DNA from: Cacajao melanocephalus | Taxonomy: Eukaryota > Chordata > Mammalia > Primates > Pitheciidae | Length of the DNA stretch: 64,000 nt | Assembly: GCA_963573385.1 (NCBI GenBank) | Contig: CAUYLG010065590.1 | Span: 1-64,000 of the forward strand | Reading direction: 5' to 3' | Shown: positions 1-10,895 of the stretch, piece by piece | Layout of the letters: every line of letters starts with the position of its first letter | How positions within the stretch are numbered: the stretch's first letter is position 1 | Translations under genes and position numbers: made by a program | The notes under the pieces: generated by a model | Database searches by the model: none | What the model was told of the DNA's origin: nothing | What the model saw: only the letters and a program-made list of their open reading frames with translations

Positions 1-240
1 ATTTCTGCACATTGATTTTGTATCCTGAGACTTTGCTGAAGTTGCTTATCAGTTTAAGGATATTTTGGGCTGAGACAATGAGGTCTTCTAAACATACAAT
101 CATGTTGTCTCCCAAAAGAGACAATTTGACTTCCTCCTTTCCTAATTGAATACCCTTTATTTCTTTTTCTTGCATGATTGCTCTGGCTAGAACTTCCAAC
201 ACTATATTAAATAGGAGTGGTGAGAGAGGGCATCTTTGTC
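1..240 (-). mobile_element. L1 ORF2 fragment, antisense, cut by window edge
   Basis: Read on the minus strand this matches the L1 ORF2 reverse-transcriptase region around the catalytic motif, with the typical stretches for '[10 protein letters not shown]' and '[19 protein letters not shown]'-like text. The codons for the Asp-Asp active site are scrambled near positions 100-125, so it cannot encode a working enzyme. It continues beyond the left edge. Confidence 0.85.
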
Positions 241-338
241 TATATATACAATAAGAAATGCCCCTGGAATTTGTAGAAACATGTATGTGTGTGTGTAGGG
301 GCATGTTTAGACTTTCAGAGTCTGGAACTGGGGGCTCC

Positions 339-351
339 AGGAAATCTTTTT
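339..351 (+). repeat. Target-site duplication, left copy (RPL23A retrocopy)
   Basis: The 13-bp string aggaaatcttttt occurs here and again at 611-623, exactly bracketing the RPL23A-derived insert. Length and AT-rich content fit L1-mediated retroposition. Confidence 0.8.
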
Positions 352-562
352 CTTTTTTTTTTTTGAGGTGATAAGATATACATATATTTGGAGTTCATCA
401 GCTGAACTCAGTTTAGATAATCCCAATTTTTTTGGCAACATCCAAAGCATCGTAATCAGGGGCCAGTCGTACAAATGCCTTCTCCCCATCAGGCTGAATC
501 AGGATGTTGACCTTGGCCACATCAGTGTCATAGATCTTCTTCTTCACAGCCTGTTTGATCTG
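352..562 (-). pseudogene. RPL23A: RPL23A processed pseudogene, 3' part
   Basis: On the minus strand the codons from 562 down to the TAA at 413-415 encode the C-terminal end of ribosomal protein uL23 (RPL23A). The frame starts at QIKQAVKK, passes [14 protein letters not shown], and ends [17 protein letters not shown] then stop. It has one extra Lys codon after QAVKK and one Lys missing after DGEK. The 3' UTR follows, then a 12-base A tail (seen as T at 353-364). There are no introns. The 5' half is missing or inverted (see 568-610), so it is a dead retrocopy. Confidence 0.92.
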
Positions 563-567
563 GAAAC

Positions 568-610
568 ATCAAGTTTCTGTTGACCACTGAGTCTGCCATG
601 AAGAAGATAG
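568..610 (+). pseudogene. RPL23A: RPL23A retrocopy, inverted 5' segment
   Basis: In the plus direction this encodes [14 protein letters not shown], the part of RPL23A that lies upstream of the codons at 352-562. It therefore points the opposite way to the rest of the pseudogene. About 45-50 nt of the mRNA between the two parts are missing at the junction (563-567). The right target-site duplication starts at 611. This is the pattern expected from twin priming during L1-driven reverse transcription. Confidence 0.85.
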
Positions 611-623
611 AGGAAATCTTTTT
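611..623 (+). repeat. Target-site duplication, right copy (RPL23A retrocopy)
   Basis: Perfect 13-bp copy of 339-351 at the far end of the RPL23A insert. Confidence 0.8.
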
Positions 624-1384
624 TAGATGTCTCCAGGAATAGCAGCCCCAGCTAACAACTGAGTTACCTACTTTATCTGGTTTAAATCTCCTGGCCATCC
701 TATAATCTCTTGCTCTGGTCATTCTTTCTTCAAAAGAAAGAAACTGTGTTCAGAGAAGGTATGGAACTTCTTCAGGTCCATGACAGGGAAGAGGAATAGC
801 TGGGATTCAAAGCCAGGCTGGTCCAATGGATTACAAAGCCCATGGCTCCATGGGACCCTGGCAGCCTCCTCATCTTGGTTTTGCTTTTCTGTCGAACCTC
901 TCAAGGAGACCACTACAACTTCAGTGGTGGACATTCTGTATCTCTGGGTATTGGGATGGTCCAGGTCTTAGTCCATAGGCCAGGCCTTAATACTAAGTCA
1001 GCAACCAGGGGTGGACCTCCTCATTTGGTCCACCAAATGAGGAACAGGTGAAGAATAGGTGACCCTCGACCCCTGTGAGGGTGAACCAATGGGCGAATTT
1101 GGGAGAGCAATAGGTTATTGGTAAAGATTTTAAAAGTAATAGTTTCCCAGTCTTACAAATGTAACAGACACATTTTCCCAGTTTTAAACCTACAAATTCT
1201 TATTAAGATGTGCTCAGCCTTATAACTGAATTTCCATAATTTTCAAGTATTTTCAACATTAAAAATGAATAGTAGTAGAACATTTGAGAAATACAAAAAA
1301 GAGTAAAGGAGACAAAATCTTAGGAATTTCGGCATGACATTATCAGTAAAAAATATCTTTAAGAATTTGGTTCATAAAAACCAT
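624..1384. other. No feature seen
   Basis: Mixed-composition sequence with short overlapping frames only. The part after 1130 is AT-rich and may be eroded LINE. Confidence 0.4.
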
Positions 1385-1545
1385 CACTTATTGTTTTAAT
1401 TTGCATTGCTTTGAATATTCAGGGAGACTCCCACACCTTTCCATACATCAACTGACAATTTGTTTCTTCTTTCATAAATTGCCTTTATATTCCTTTGGCC
1501 CCTTTTTTTCTGGATAACATTTTTGTTTACATTGAAAATAGAGTT
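1385..1545 (-). mobile_element. Old L1 (L1M) fragment, antisense
   Basis: The plus strand reads like the reverse complement of the L1 ORF2 tail / 3' region ('atttgcattgctttgaat', 'gaattgcc' style text with many changes). It is strongly diverged. Confidence 0.6.
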
Positions 1546-2734
1546 CTCTTACAAGCCATGAAAAGAAGCGATTGTCCAAATATCTTAGCACTTCACCTAT
1601 ATAATAACTGTCTTTCTTTGGCTTCCCCATGTATAAAGATGAGGGGGAAGTGAGTTAGCATAATTATGATAGAGAGTAGTGTTTCCCCAATTGTGTTTTC
1701 TGGAACAATAATTCCAGGGGAAGTTAGTGGGCGTAACAGGGGAAAGGGCTCAGATGAGTTGGAAAATGCTTTATAAAATAAGAATGCATGGTTTCCAAAT
1801 TGCAGTAAAACTATACAATTTGCTATAGGCTTTTGGTGTTTGTAGAGACCAAGAGTTCTCTAGAAAGGGGTAGAAGATAACATTTCCCACTCAGCACCTC
1901 ATGAACTTTGGACAGCCCTGGTGTGGAGGAAAGAATATAGGAGAGGGTGGTGGCCAAAGGCTTGTTTTGCGATAGGTTTGACACTGATGTGTTTTATGAC
2001 CTTAGGCAAATTCCAACATCCTATCACTGGTAAAATAAACAAGGATACGTTTGAGATGAGGCTTGTAGTATGCACAGGATTTTGATAGGAGAAAAGAGGT
2101 TTCCAGTGGAGGCAATTGAATGGGCAAAGTCCGAGACGCCTTTCTACCCAGAGTGATACCAAACCAAATACTGTAATTCTGGTCCCTGTTTTTTAACAAC
2201 TCCACCCTGTTAGTAGAAAACAGATGTGTTTTCTTCGGAGAGACAGAGTTTTACCAAGTCACCAAGTTTTTCTTAGTTCTGTTTCAATGCTCAGAAAACC
2301 ACCTGCCTTTTCCTAAGTGTTCCTGACCACTTAGATAGACCACATCATAAAAATTCATATTTGAAAGAAGAAACCTCACTGCTTCAGTCGCTTTGACAAC
2401 CAGACTTAGGGCTTATGGAGAAATTACAGATGAATGTCTTTAAAATCCAGTGAAAGACTTTTATGATCCGTTACTTGAATAGCAGGTCTACAATTTTTAT
2501 ACATGGTTTATTTATACTTAATTGTATAATATATACATGCAAGCTCATTAGAAAAGCATCTGTTTTATTAAGGAGTGGGAGGGGGAGGCATGAACCAGAA
2601 GATTATTTGGATTGCTGATTGTGAAATAAGTTACTCATTTTTTTAAAAAAATCTTGAATTGGCAGTCATTGTATTACATGTATAATGCAATACATTTCAA
2701 TTCATACAAGTTTCCGAAACATCTCTTTTGCATC
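1546..2734. other. No feature seen
   Basis: No gene, strong repeat or long open frame was recognised. A short AT-rich patch lies near 2490-2540. Confidence 0.4.
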
Positions 2735-2990
2735 TGGCACAGTGCTGGAGCATTCTTGCTATCCAGGAGCTCACAGTTTATCGGAAGATAGACTAGAACA
2801 CAGCTAAAAATAATGATGTAGTGCTCACAAAGCCATGTTAGTGTTCATAACAAAAAATCCTACAGATCCCAGAGGAAAGAGTGACAGTCTTCCTTGGGGA
2901 GATAGAGACAATTCCGCAGAGATAATATTTAAGCTGCCTCATAAAGCTGAATAGGATTTTCTCCTTAAAAAGAAGGACATAAAGGCATTC
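2735..2990 (-). mobile_element. L2 fragment, antisense
   Basis: The opening 'ctggcacagtgctgga' and 'aggagctcacagttta' are the reverse complement of the L2 3' end and its upstream region. Heavily diverged. Confidence 0.45.
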
Positions 2991-3260
2991 CTTACTCCAA
3001 GAAGCCTTCCGTGATCTCCATAACCAAGTCAACTGCTTCTACTATTACTCTCATAAACAATGTTCCTCCGCAGTGAAGCATGCACCATCTCCGAAGTTCC
3101 CATTTCTTTGTACCATTTCCTAGTTGATGTCTGTTTAGTTAATCTAGTTAACGTTACACTTTATGTCCAATGGGGGCAGGGGTCATAATCCTTCCTTTCT
3201 TCCCTAACCAGAACTCAGGTCAGAGAAGGAGCTCAGCAAATGTTGGATGGATAAACAACA
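2990..3260 (+). mobile_element. L2 3' end
   Basis: Runs from an L2-like 'aagccttccgtgatctcc' through 'gggggcaggggtcataat' to 'agcaaatgttggatgg', the usual order of L2 3' end landmarks. It meets the antisense L2 piece head to tail. Confidence 0.6.
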
Positions 3261-3689
3261 TGAACAAAGACAGAGAAACAGGAGATAACGGCATTTTAGG
3301 AAAACGCAGAGCAAGTTATTCAACACGTCTGGAGTAGGATGCAGAATGAGACCTGGAATTGGCAAAAATTTGAGCAAAAATGTGCTAGCTCTTAGCTACC
3401 AATTTTGAACTATAGTAACCAGAGGAAAGTACAAGTTAGCCAAGCAGCATTTCTAAATGGCCAGGTTGACTCTCTCCAACACCATGAGTCCATCCATGGT
3501 TTCCTAAGTCTTGTCTTGTGGTTGAAGTCCTTGTCTACTCTAAGGCTGCAGGTGGACAGACCTTTGAGCATTTTTGGTTTTTTAAATAACTCCTTTTCGT
3601 TCAAAGACATTTTATTCTGTCTACTCATTCCAAGTAAAGAGGAGCTTTGGAGATAACAAAATCCTTCTCAACCTTCCAGGTGAGGTTCA
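3261..3689. other. No feature seen
   Basis: Open frames of up to 83 codons on both strands overlap each other and match nothing I know. Confidence 0.35.
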
Positions 3690-3865
3690 TGTTCTGCTTC
3701 ATGGAGTCCTTGAGCCTCAGAGCTAGAAGGGACATTAGGAAGTTGAAGAAATTGGGGCTCAGATTGAGAAAAAAGACTTGCCGAGAGTCATGCAGCCAGG
3801 AAGGAGCCAAGCTAGGTTTAAACCCCAGGTGTGTCTGATTCCACTCCATCTCATCATCCACCACT
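3690..3865 (-). repeat. MIR-family SINE, antisense
   Basis: The words 'agctagaagggacatta', 'cttgccgagagtcatgcag' and 'taaaccccaggtgtgtctg' follow the order of MIR/MIR3 read backwards. Diverged. Confidence 0.5.
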
Positions 3866-4555
3866 TTTCTGAAACTGCTTGTCTTTTATTCAGCAAACTT
3901 TTGCATTTCCAGGCTTCCTGCCCTCGAAAAGTTTCCTGTTTCACCTCCAAAGCCATTAGCAGCCCTTAGGCCCCTGGCCAAACATCTGGCACTTGACAGG
4001 GATGTTCCCTGTTTCCCCATCTCTGCAGGGTGCTGAAGGGGTGGGTCATGAGTTATGCCTTGACTCCATACAGCCAAGCAGAGTGCAAATAAACAGGAGG
4101 GGACAGCACACATGCGAATGGAGAGTGGACGGCGTGTCCTCCCCTCTGTGTCGCTGTCTGCAAGACAGCCTTCAGTGGCTTCTTTCTGTAGCTGCCTCAG
4201 ACTTTGCCTTAGCAGGGGTTCCTTGAGACTAGGCTGTATCTGTGCCTTAAATTTTGAGCCCTCATACATCCTCTCTTTCCTCTCCTGTAATTCAAAGCTG
4301 TGTGTGCTTCCCATAGTGTGCCATGTTCTGTCATACTGCCACATTTTCAATTTTGTCATCTCTCTTGTTAGGAATTCTCTCTCCTGATTTTGGAGCGTTT
4401 AAGAAAGTTCAGTTTAAGAGTTCCTTCCTCTGTGATGCAGCCTTAATTCTTCCAACTTAAAGGCTTCTTTACCCATGTTTATTCTGCACTTTTAATTTGT
4501 TGTTAAGTCCATCACTGCATTACCTTATTGGATTACACTATCTATCTCCCCCACC
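3866..4555. other. Unassigned; holds the longest open frame of the window
   Basis: A 157-codon minus-strand frame (3886-4359) begins MTKLKMWQYD and has no recognisable domain. Shorter plus-strand frames cross the same DNA. A frame of this size is expected by chance in 64 kb, so it is not called a gene. Confidence 0.4.
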
Positions 4556-4559
4556 AAAA

Positions 4560-4680
4560 ATATAATAGCTAACATTAATAACTATAATTTATTAAGCACT
4601 GACAGTGTGCTGGGAAATGAAGAATTTCACTTGTGTTATTATAGTTAATCTTTGCCATAACCTTGTAAATTTGATGCCTT
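4560..4680 (-). repeat. MIR, antisense
   Basis: 'agctaacattaataa', 'ttattaagcactgacagtg' and the 'aatctttgccataacctt' segment are the MIR 3' half read backwards. Confidence 0.7.
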
Positions 4681-4821
4681 AATTTAAATTTCCCTCAAAT
4701 CAAAGCTTAATACAAGGGTTTGGGAACACATATAGGGGATCTCAAGAAGCAGGAGTGAAGGACAGGGAGAGAAAGACAGGGGAGGAGGAAAAGACAAAAT
4801 AAGTTTTTTTTTTTCTTTTTC

Positions 4822-4829
4822 TGACGTCA
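4822..4829. promoter_or_regulatory. Perfect CRE palindrome TGACGTCA
   Basis: Full 8-bp CREB/ATF site just after a T-rich run. No promoter or CpG-rich context is visible, so function is uncertain. Confidence 0.3.
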
Positions 4830-4984
4830 CTGCTGTTGGCAATGGCTGTTAAATTCTGTCACCTAGGAGAGTGGGAGGCTGGTGCATTCACTCATCAGCC
4901 ACCATGCCCTGTTGATCAGGAGCTATCCTGAGGGCTGGGAGTTGTTAATGCCCCTTCACTTCTGGGCTGAACTTACCTACACAG

Positions 4985-5083
4985 GTCAAGCAGATTGTGG
5001 CAACACTGGACAAAGTCCTGGGACAGAATGCTGAAAGATGGGAGCTACTTGCTGAAAGATGGGAAGCTGATAGTACGAGGTGA
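4985..5083 (+). other. Short open frame behind an AG; possible exon relic
   Basis: After 'cttacctacacag' the frame reads VKQIVATLDKVLGQNAERWE and on to a TGA at 5081-5083 (32 codons). The peptide has a natural-looking, helix-prone make-up with a near-repeat AERWELLAERWE, caused by a 21-bp tandem duplication (5029-5049 and 5050-5070). The pyrimidine tract is weak and I do not recognise the protein. It may be a lost exon, a pseudogene piece or chance. An overlapping frame (4995-5255) is longer but looks less protein-like. Confidence 0.25.
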
Positions 5084-5254
5084 TTCTGAGCTGGCCTGGA
5101 AATATCCATCACAGCTGCAGCTGAAACAAGGTGGAGGTCAACAGGACGTGATGAAGGTGCTACAGCAGATAGCTCCTACCATAACAGATAGCACCATTTT
5201 ACACATGAGTGAACCAGTATCTCTGACCCTGAGCTTGGGCTCTTACGTAGTATA

Positions 5255-5375
5255 GTAGATTCTAAGTGCCCATAGGGTGAGGATCATGTCTCCTTAGTCT
5301 CTGCAGCTTCAGTGACTAGCAAAACCCTGGCACATTCTGGGTCCTTAGAAGACGATAGCGGAATAAATCAATGAG
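5255..5375 (+). mobile_element. L2 3' end
   Basis: 'gaggatcatgtctcc', 'ccctggcacattctgg' and 'gcggaataaatcaatgag' are the terminal L2 landmarks. Confidence 0.6.
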
Positions 5376-5444
5376 TTGCCAGAGTGGTAATTTGAGGCTC
5401 TGTAGGGTTGATTCTTACCTCAAATATTTATCCAACTTATGCTA

Positions 5445-6185
5445 AGCAACCCAGGAATCTTGTAGCCAACCAAGAAAGGCAGACAGTAAATAAGTGTGTT
5501 TTAAAAATCTTATGAGTGTTTTAAAAGTAGAACTCTGTATTATAGGAACATGCAGTGGGGGGGGCTCATCTAGTTTGTGGCTCAGGAAGGCCTTTTTGAG
5601 GAAATGAAGTTTAAGCCAATACTTGAAGAATAAATAAGTCATGGAGGATGGGTGGCAGGAGGAAAAGCCCATTGAGAATGCCTGGCGAGGAGGAGAGGTT
5701 GCAGAGGTAAGAAGAGATCAATAGAGCTGTAGTGTGGTGGGGAGGGCCTGGTTGTGATAACTAAAGCTGGAGAAGTAGATGGGGCTAGATGATGGAGGAC
5801 TTCTTTGTAAGCCAAGTTAGAAAAGAGCATTCTGGCTATGGTAAGAAAAAGGTATTGGAGAGAAGTGAGAGTGGAAGCGGGAAGATCCGTTAGGAGATGG
5901 TAGCTATGTCCAGAGGAAAGATGATGGTGGCCTAGTTTCATGTCTAGGGGTGGGGAGGATTGGAGAAGTTGGTGAATTCTAGAGATATGTATGGAGTTGA
6001 GTGGTTACGAACTGTGATCCACTGGAGGGAGAAGAGACAGTCATGTCTAGGATTCTGGCTGGAGCAAACAGATAGGTGGTAAATGGTGGTGTCATTCCCT
6101 GGGATAGGGAGTATAAAAGGACAAGGTTGGCAGAGGAAGGTGGTAGGATTCATTGTAATCATGATGAACTTGAGAGGCCTATGGA
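5445..6185 (-). mobile_element. L2 ORF2/3' region, antisense
   Basis: Long colinear match to the reverse complement of L2: 'aggaaggcctttttgagg', 'gagagtggaagcgggaag', 'gttaggagatggtagctat', 'gatgatggtggcc' and 'ggtgtcattccctggga' occur in the expected order. Minus-strand open frames here (100 and 85 codons) are eroded L2 reverse-transcriptase sequence, not host genes. Confidence 0.7.
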
Positions 6186-6827
6186 TCAGTGGCCAATACA
6201 CAGACTTGAGGGTTAAGGGTCAGGACTAGAGTTAGGCAAGCAGGCACACAGAGACCAACATTTAAGGAGGCACTCACTCTCAGGGTCCCATAAGCACAGG
6301 GTTAGCACATGAGAATGAGTGTCTCCCTCTATCTTATACCCTAGGGGCCTTGCTTACCTCACTGTCATCCCAGCCCCATATGAGGCACAGAAGAGAGGTT
6401 CTGGTTGGAATTATAAGTTGGGACGATAGCGGCATCAGTGATAGAGTGGACATTTGCCATTGTTTAGCTTCCCAGCATTGATTTCTGCTTCCTAACAACA
6501 CTCAATTTCACTGGGGAAGTTTCATTAGCTTACTCCATTGTGTGTCGTGGTGGGACATTGTGTGGGAAATAGGTGCCTGCCTCCCACAATAGAAACCTGA
6601 GAGGGCCCTTGAAGGACACACTGAATATCAGAGCTTGAATCTAAAGTCCATTGTTGTACTCAGTGTAAATTTTGATGTAATGGTTCTAGCTAAACAGTTG
6701 AGCAAGACATTCAAAGAAGAAAATGAACAACTATAGGCGATTTCAGTTTGCTGGCCACCATTCTGTCTTCTGGTCTCCCTGTTACCATTTTTCATGCAAT
6801 ATTTCAACATATTTTTCAATAGGAGAA
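6186..6827. other. No feature seen
   Basis: Unique-looking sequence with no frame or repeat that I could place. Confidence 0.4.
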
Positions 6828-7141
6828 AATATCACCCTTTTCTCTTTTTTTTTTTGAGATGAAGTCTTGCTCTGTTGCCTGGGCTGGAGTGCAGTGGTGT
6901 GATCTCAGCTCACTGCAGTGTCTGCCTCCCGATTCTCCTGCCTTGGCCTCATGAGTAGCTGGGATTACAGGCGCGTGTCACCACGCCCAACTAATTTCTG
7001 TATTTTTAGTAGAGACGGGGTTTCACCATGTTGGTCAGGCTGGTCTCAAACTCCTGACCTCATGATCAGCCCACCTCGGCTTCCCAAAGTGCTGGGATTA
7101 CAGGTGTGAGCCACTGTGCCTGGCTAATATCACCCTTTTCT
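6828..7141 (-). mobile_element. AluS with perfect 16-bp target duplication
   Basis: The Alu proper is 6844-7125 and reads from the poly-T to the terminal 'gccactgtgcctggct'. The 16-bp direct repeat aatatcacccttttct flanks it exactly at 6828-6843 and 7126-7141. Low divergence fits an AluS-age copy. Confidence 0.95.
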
Positions 7142-8029
7142 AAGAGTGTGATGTGTGAGGATTTGAGGTCTGTACCCACAGTGGCAATGTTTCTTACTCT
7201 CTGTGGAGCCCCTGAAGCTATTTTTAGACTGGGGTTAGGGTAAACTGGAGGCATACAGAGCAGTTGGAGGAGGAGTACATGTACAGTTTTGGAATAAGAC
7301 AGACACCATACGAGGCAGACCAGAGACAATGAAATAAATTGCATCTTTGGTGACATTGTTGGAAACATCTGGATCAAGTCCACTGAAAAGAATTGTGTTA
7401 GTAAGTTAGAGGTTATGCTGCTATATCAGACTCCTCAATAAAGGGATTTAAATAACACAGAAGTTCATTTCTCTCTTTACAGTCCAGAAGTCTGCCCTCC
7501 GCAACACATGGCTTGGCATCTCTAGGTTCATAGTGATTGCCCCAGCTGACCCATTTCTCAGCTGATGGAAGAGCAAAAGAAGAATTGGAAAGCTATCGGC
7601 TTCTCTTTTAAGACAGTGGCTTGAGAATTGTACTTACCTCTTTTATTTACATTCCATAGCATGGTCACACCTAGATGCAGGGGAGGCTGGGAAAGGTACA
7701 CTCTGGAAGGTGTATGAAAGAGATGAGTACAACCTTTGGGTCATTTGGAGACATGGTGGTCTATTACAAAAGGAAAGAAAAGGAGACAAGGTTTTGAGGG
7801 TATTCATCAGTTTTTGTCAAACCAGTTATTTTGTTTTTCTTCCCTCAAGCCAATTGGAGTTTGGGTTTCTGTTCTTTGCAACGAAAATTCCCCCGATATG
7901 AGAAGGATTTGTCACTGAGCGTTTGCTCTTCCCATCGTACGGCCTCTCTATCATCTTTAAGGGACAGTTCAATGCTATGCTTATTTGAATGCAATAAAAT
8001 TTAATTAGTTAAGGAAAAAAGAGGGAAGG
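7142..8029. other. Unassigned, probably old interspersed repeat in part
   Basis: Around 7430-7720 phrases such as 'catggtcacacctagatgca' followed by 'ggggaggctggga' recur in old mammalian repeats, but I cannot name the family. The stretch 7840-7900 may be the tail of the same or another element. Confidence 0.3.
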
Positions 8030-8250
8030 AAATAGCCTGAGATTATACTACATGCCAGCTGCTGTTCTACAATGTTTACATATGGGATATCCCTTAATCC
8101 TCAACATTACTCTTTGCTTTCTTTATCTCTGGGTTGCAGGTGAGGAAAATGAGGTAGAGAAGCGTAACAGGTGGTACAATAGTTAATAGAACTGTGATTC
8201 AATCCCTGTCTGTCTGATTTTATAGCCCCTGCTTTGTGTACTCCATCCCC
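8030..8250 (-). repeat. MIR, antisense
   Basis: 'catgccagctgctgttctac', 'cctcaacattactctttgc' and 'gaggaaaatgaggtagaga' lie in reverse MIR order. Confidence 0.75.
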
Positions 8251-9185
8251 CCTGTGTCATTGTGTATTGAGGTGCTTGATGGTGTCAGAATTAATGTGGA
8301 CAGGGAGGGAGAGATTGGCAGTAGGAAGATAATGGTAAGAGCACAGGGGGCAGTAGGACCAGGTGTCACACATGTGTGTGTATGTGTATGTCTCTGTGTG
8401 CTCATCCACAGAGATGAGGAGGCAGTCAGGAGCAAGATAGGTGCTGATAGGACTGGTGAGAAATCAGCCCACAGTAATCACTATCCCAAGGCCCCTGCTT
8501 TGTCAGTGGCACTCTCAACTCCTCCTTGACAGGCATTTACTTATTGATTGGGTGTTTATTTGAATGAGGTGGACTGCGGACCTGGAGGCTTCTTTGCTCT
8601 GACACGCTCGGGGAGGCTGGTTGCAGAATGGCTGCAATACCCAGAAGTCTGGGATTTAGTGCAGAAAGTCATTTAGTGGCCCATCCTGGCTGAAAGCGCC
8701 CTTGGGAAGCTGCTACATAAGCAGAGGAAGCAGCAGCTGGAAGTGCAGGCCAGTGAGCAGGGGCAGAAGAAGGGTGGGGAGGCAGTTTGTTAGTGAGATG
8801 AATTTCCAGGAAGGAAAGCCCGCCCTCTACCATCCCGCTGGATTAGGGCTGCTTCAGGACGTCTCATTCCTGAGAAAGCCCTCTCACAAGAATTCCATTG
8901 TCTGATCTTCAGGAATGCAAGGAAACTTGTTCCTTAGTGGGCACAATGAGGACACCAGCAGCCAAGGGAGGAAGCGGGGAGTCCTTGAATTCTCTAAGAA
9001 CCTACCGCAGACTGCCTTTTGGCAAGTGTTCAGGGAGTGGTGCTCTAGGAAGAGCTCCTGGTGGAGCAGCCTGGCCTGGGAACAGTGGTGAAGCAGCGAA
9101 GTCGGCCTTATGACCTCGCCTAACCCTGTCTCCTTGCAACCTGGCTTATAACCGGGAGTAGTCTCCAGCCTTCCTTCTGCCCGCA
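8251..9185. other. Unassigned; short TG-rich run
   Basis: An imperfect TG run lies at about 8368-8400. The stretch 8560-9110 is GC-richer than its surroundings but carries no gene signal that I can support. Confidence 0.35.
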
Positions 9186-9445
9186 GCCCAGTGTGCCTTC
9201 TTCTGAGTCAGACAAAATGTCTCACCATCCCAGAAGAAACAGCCCACTTTCACTGTCCCAGATTCACTGTCATGCCCTTTCTTTCTCCACATGTCTGCTC
9301 ATCCTTCAAAGGCCTGATCAAATGTCACTTCCTTTGGGAAGCCTACTTTCTTCTGAGCTCATATTACTTTTACCTGCATATCTTCACACCTAGTGTATCG
9401 TCATACGTTTTGTAGGTGCCCAGTAAATATATGTTGGTAAAACAA
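9186..9445 (+). mobile_element. L2 3' region
   Basis: 'ctgatcaaatgtcacttcc', 'gggaagcctactttc' and 'cccagtaaatatatgttgg' follow the L2 order. Confidence 0.7.
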
Positions 9446-10029
9446 ATAGTCCTGATGTACTTTAATGTTGTTATTTTGGATAAAAGTCATACATTAAATA
9501 AACAAATAGGATTGCCCTGTATATGTTTATGGATGAAATCCACAAGACCTTTCGTTGAACTTTGTATTTTATTTTTTTGGTTCATGGTGTATGGTTAACC
9601 TGCATTCAAGTGACATGGTAAATGAATCACATGTCACACACTCATTTCTGACTGTGTGTTCTTCAGCACGGCAACTCTCTTATTTCCATCTCTAAATAAG
9701 AATTTGGAAACAGATGATGCTAAAGCTTCTTCTAGCTGAAAAATGTTATGTTCCAGGTCTGAAATATTTAACATGTGACCACCCAGAAACATTTGCATTT
9801 TAAAGGGTTCACTTAATTAGAGGCAAGAAGCCTTAGGGATGGGACTTCAATGGAGGATGACATAGCAAGCAGAGTTCCAAGGGCAAAGAGTCACGGAACT
9901 TTCTCCAGAATGATGAGGCGAAGACCTTCTATTCAGCTTCCTTCGAGAATCCTTATTTGACTTGGTATGAACGTACCTATCCCTTTTAAAACATAACAAA
10001 AAAAAAGACAATGGAGACTACTTAAATGC
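9446..10029. other. Mostly unassigned; possible MIR tail
   Basis: About 9655-9770 ('tccatctctaaataagaatt' then 'gatgatgctaaagc') may be an eroded sense MIR/MIR3. The rest is unplaced. Confidence 0.3.
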
Positions 10030-10497
10030 AAATTACTAAGTGAAAGAAGCCCGTCTGAAGGGATTACACCATGAAAAATTCCAACTATATTATTTTCTAG
10101 TAAAGGCAAAACTATAGGGACAGTAAAGAGATCAGTGATTGCCAGGGATTCAGGGAGAGGGAGGGATGACTGGGCAGAGCACAGGATTTTAAGTACAGTG
10201 AAACTACTCTGTATAGTATCATAATGGTGGGTACATATCGGTATACATTTAGCCAAGACAATAGGATGCACAACACTAACAGTGCACCTTAATGTAAACT
10301 ACAGATTTTAGTTAATAGTCATGTGTCAGTATTAGCTCGCCAATTGTAACAAACGCTCTACAGTAATGCAAGATGCTAATAATATGGCAAATTATGTGTG
10401 GAAGGAAAGAAGTCTACAGTAATTCTTTGTAGTTTTTGCTATATTTTTCGCCAAACCTAAAACTCCTCAAAAAGTAAAGTCTATTAATAAGAAACGA
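10030..10497 (+). mobile_element. Old L1 (L1M) 3' end
   Basis: 'aagtgaaagaagcccg', 'agtgattgccagggattcag' and a terminal 'cctcaaaaagtaaagtct' with A-rich tail match the 3' UTR of older L1 subfamilies in order. Confidence 0.7.
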
Positions 10498-10507
10498 ACC
10501 ACACATC

Positions 10508-10697
10508 TTCTTAATCATAACTAACATTTATATAGCACTTACCACACACCATTTACTGTTCTAAGCATTTTGCACATATTAACTCATTGGAAAAATTCTC
10601 ACATCAAACTTGTGAACTGTGTGGTATTGTTAATCTCATTTTATAGAGGAGAAAATGGAAGCACAGTGAGGTTAAGTGAGTTTGCACCATGCCACAC
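10508..10697 (-). repeat. MIR, antisense
   Basis: 'actaacatttatatagcac', 'gttctaagcattttgcac' and 'agaggagaaaatggaagcac' in reverse MIR order. Confidence 0.8.
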
Positions 10698-10734
10698 TAC
10701 ACTGTTTTATTCTGTACCATACCATATGCCATAT

Positions 10735-10895
10735 GTGTACTTTATATGCCCAGGTGTCACCTCTTCCAGGAAGCCTTTCAGACCTGCCACAGGCAGGGGT
10801 AGGTGACATCTCCCTATGCTTTTATAACATCCTGGCCCAACTCTATAGACATATCCCATTTAGCATCTATTTGTTGAATGTGTATTAGGGATTTC
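10735..10895 (+). mobile_element. L2 3' fragment
   Basis: 'gtgtcacctcttccaggaag' and a terminal 'ctatttgttgaatgtg' indicate an L2 3' end with the middle eroded. Confidence 0.5.

Noticed and set aside
368..583. Plus-strand 71-codon frame
   Set aside because: It is the antisense shadow of the RPL23A retrocopy.
3886..4359. 157-codon minus-strand open frame as a gene
   Set aside because: No known domain, no promoter or splice context, and overlapping frames on both strands. A frame of this length is expected by chance in 64 kb.
5639..6201. Minus-strand open frames as coding genes
   Set aside because: They lie within a long antisense L2 and are decayed LINE sequence.
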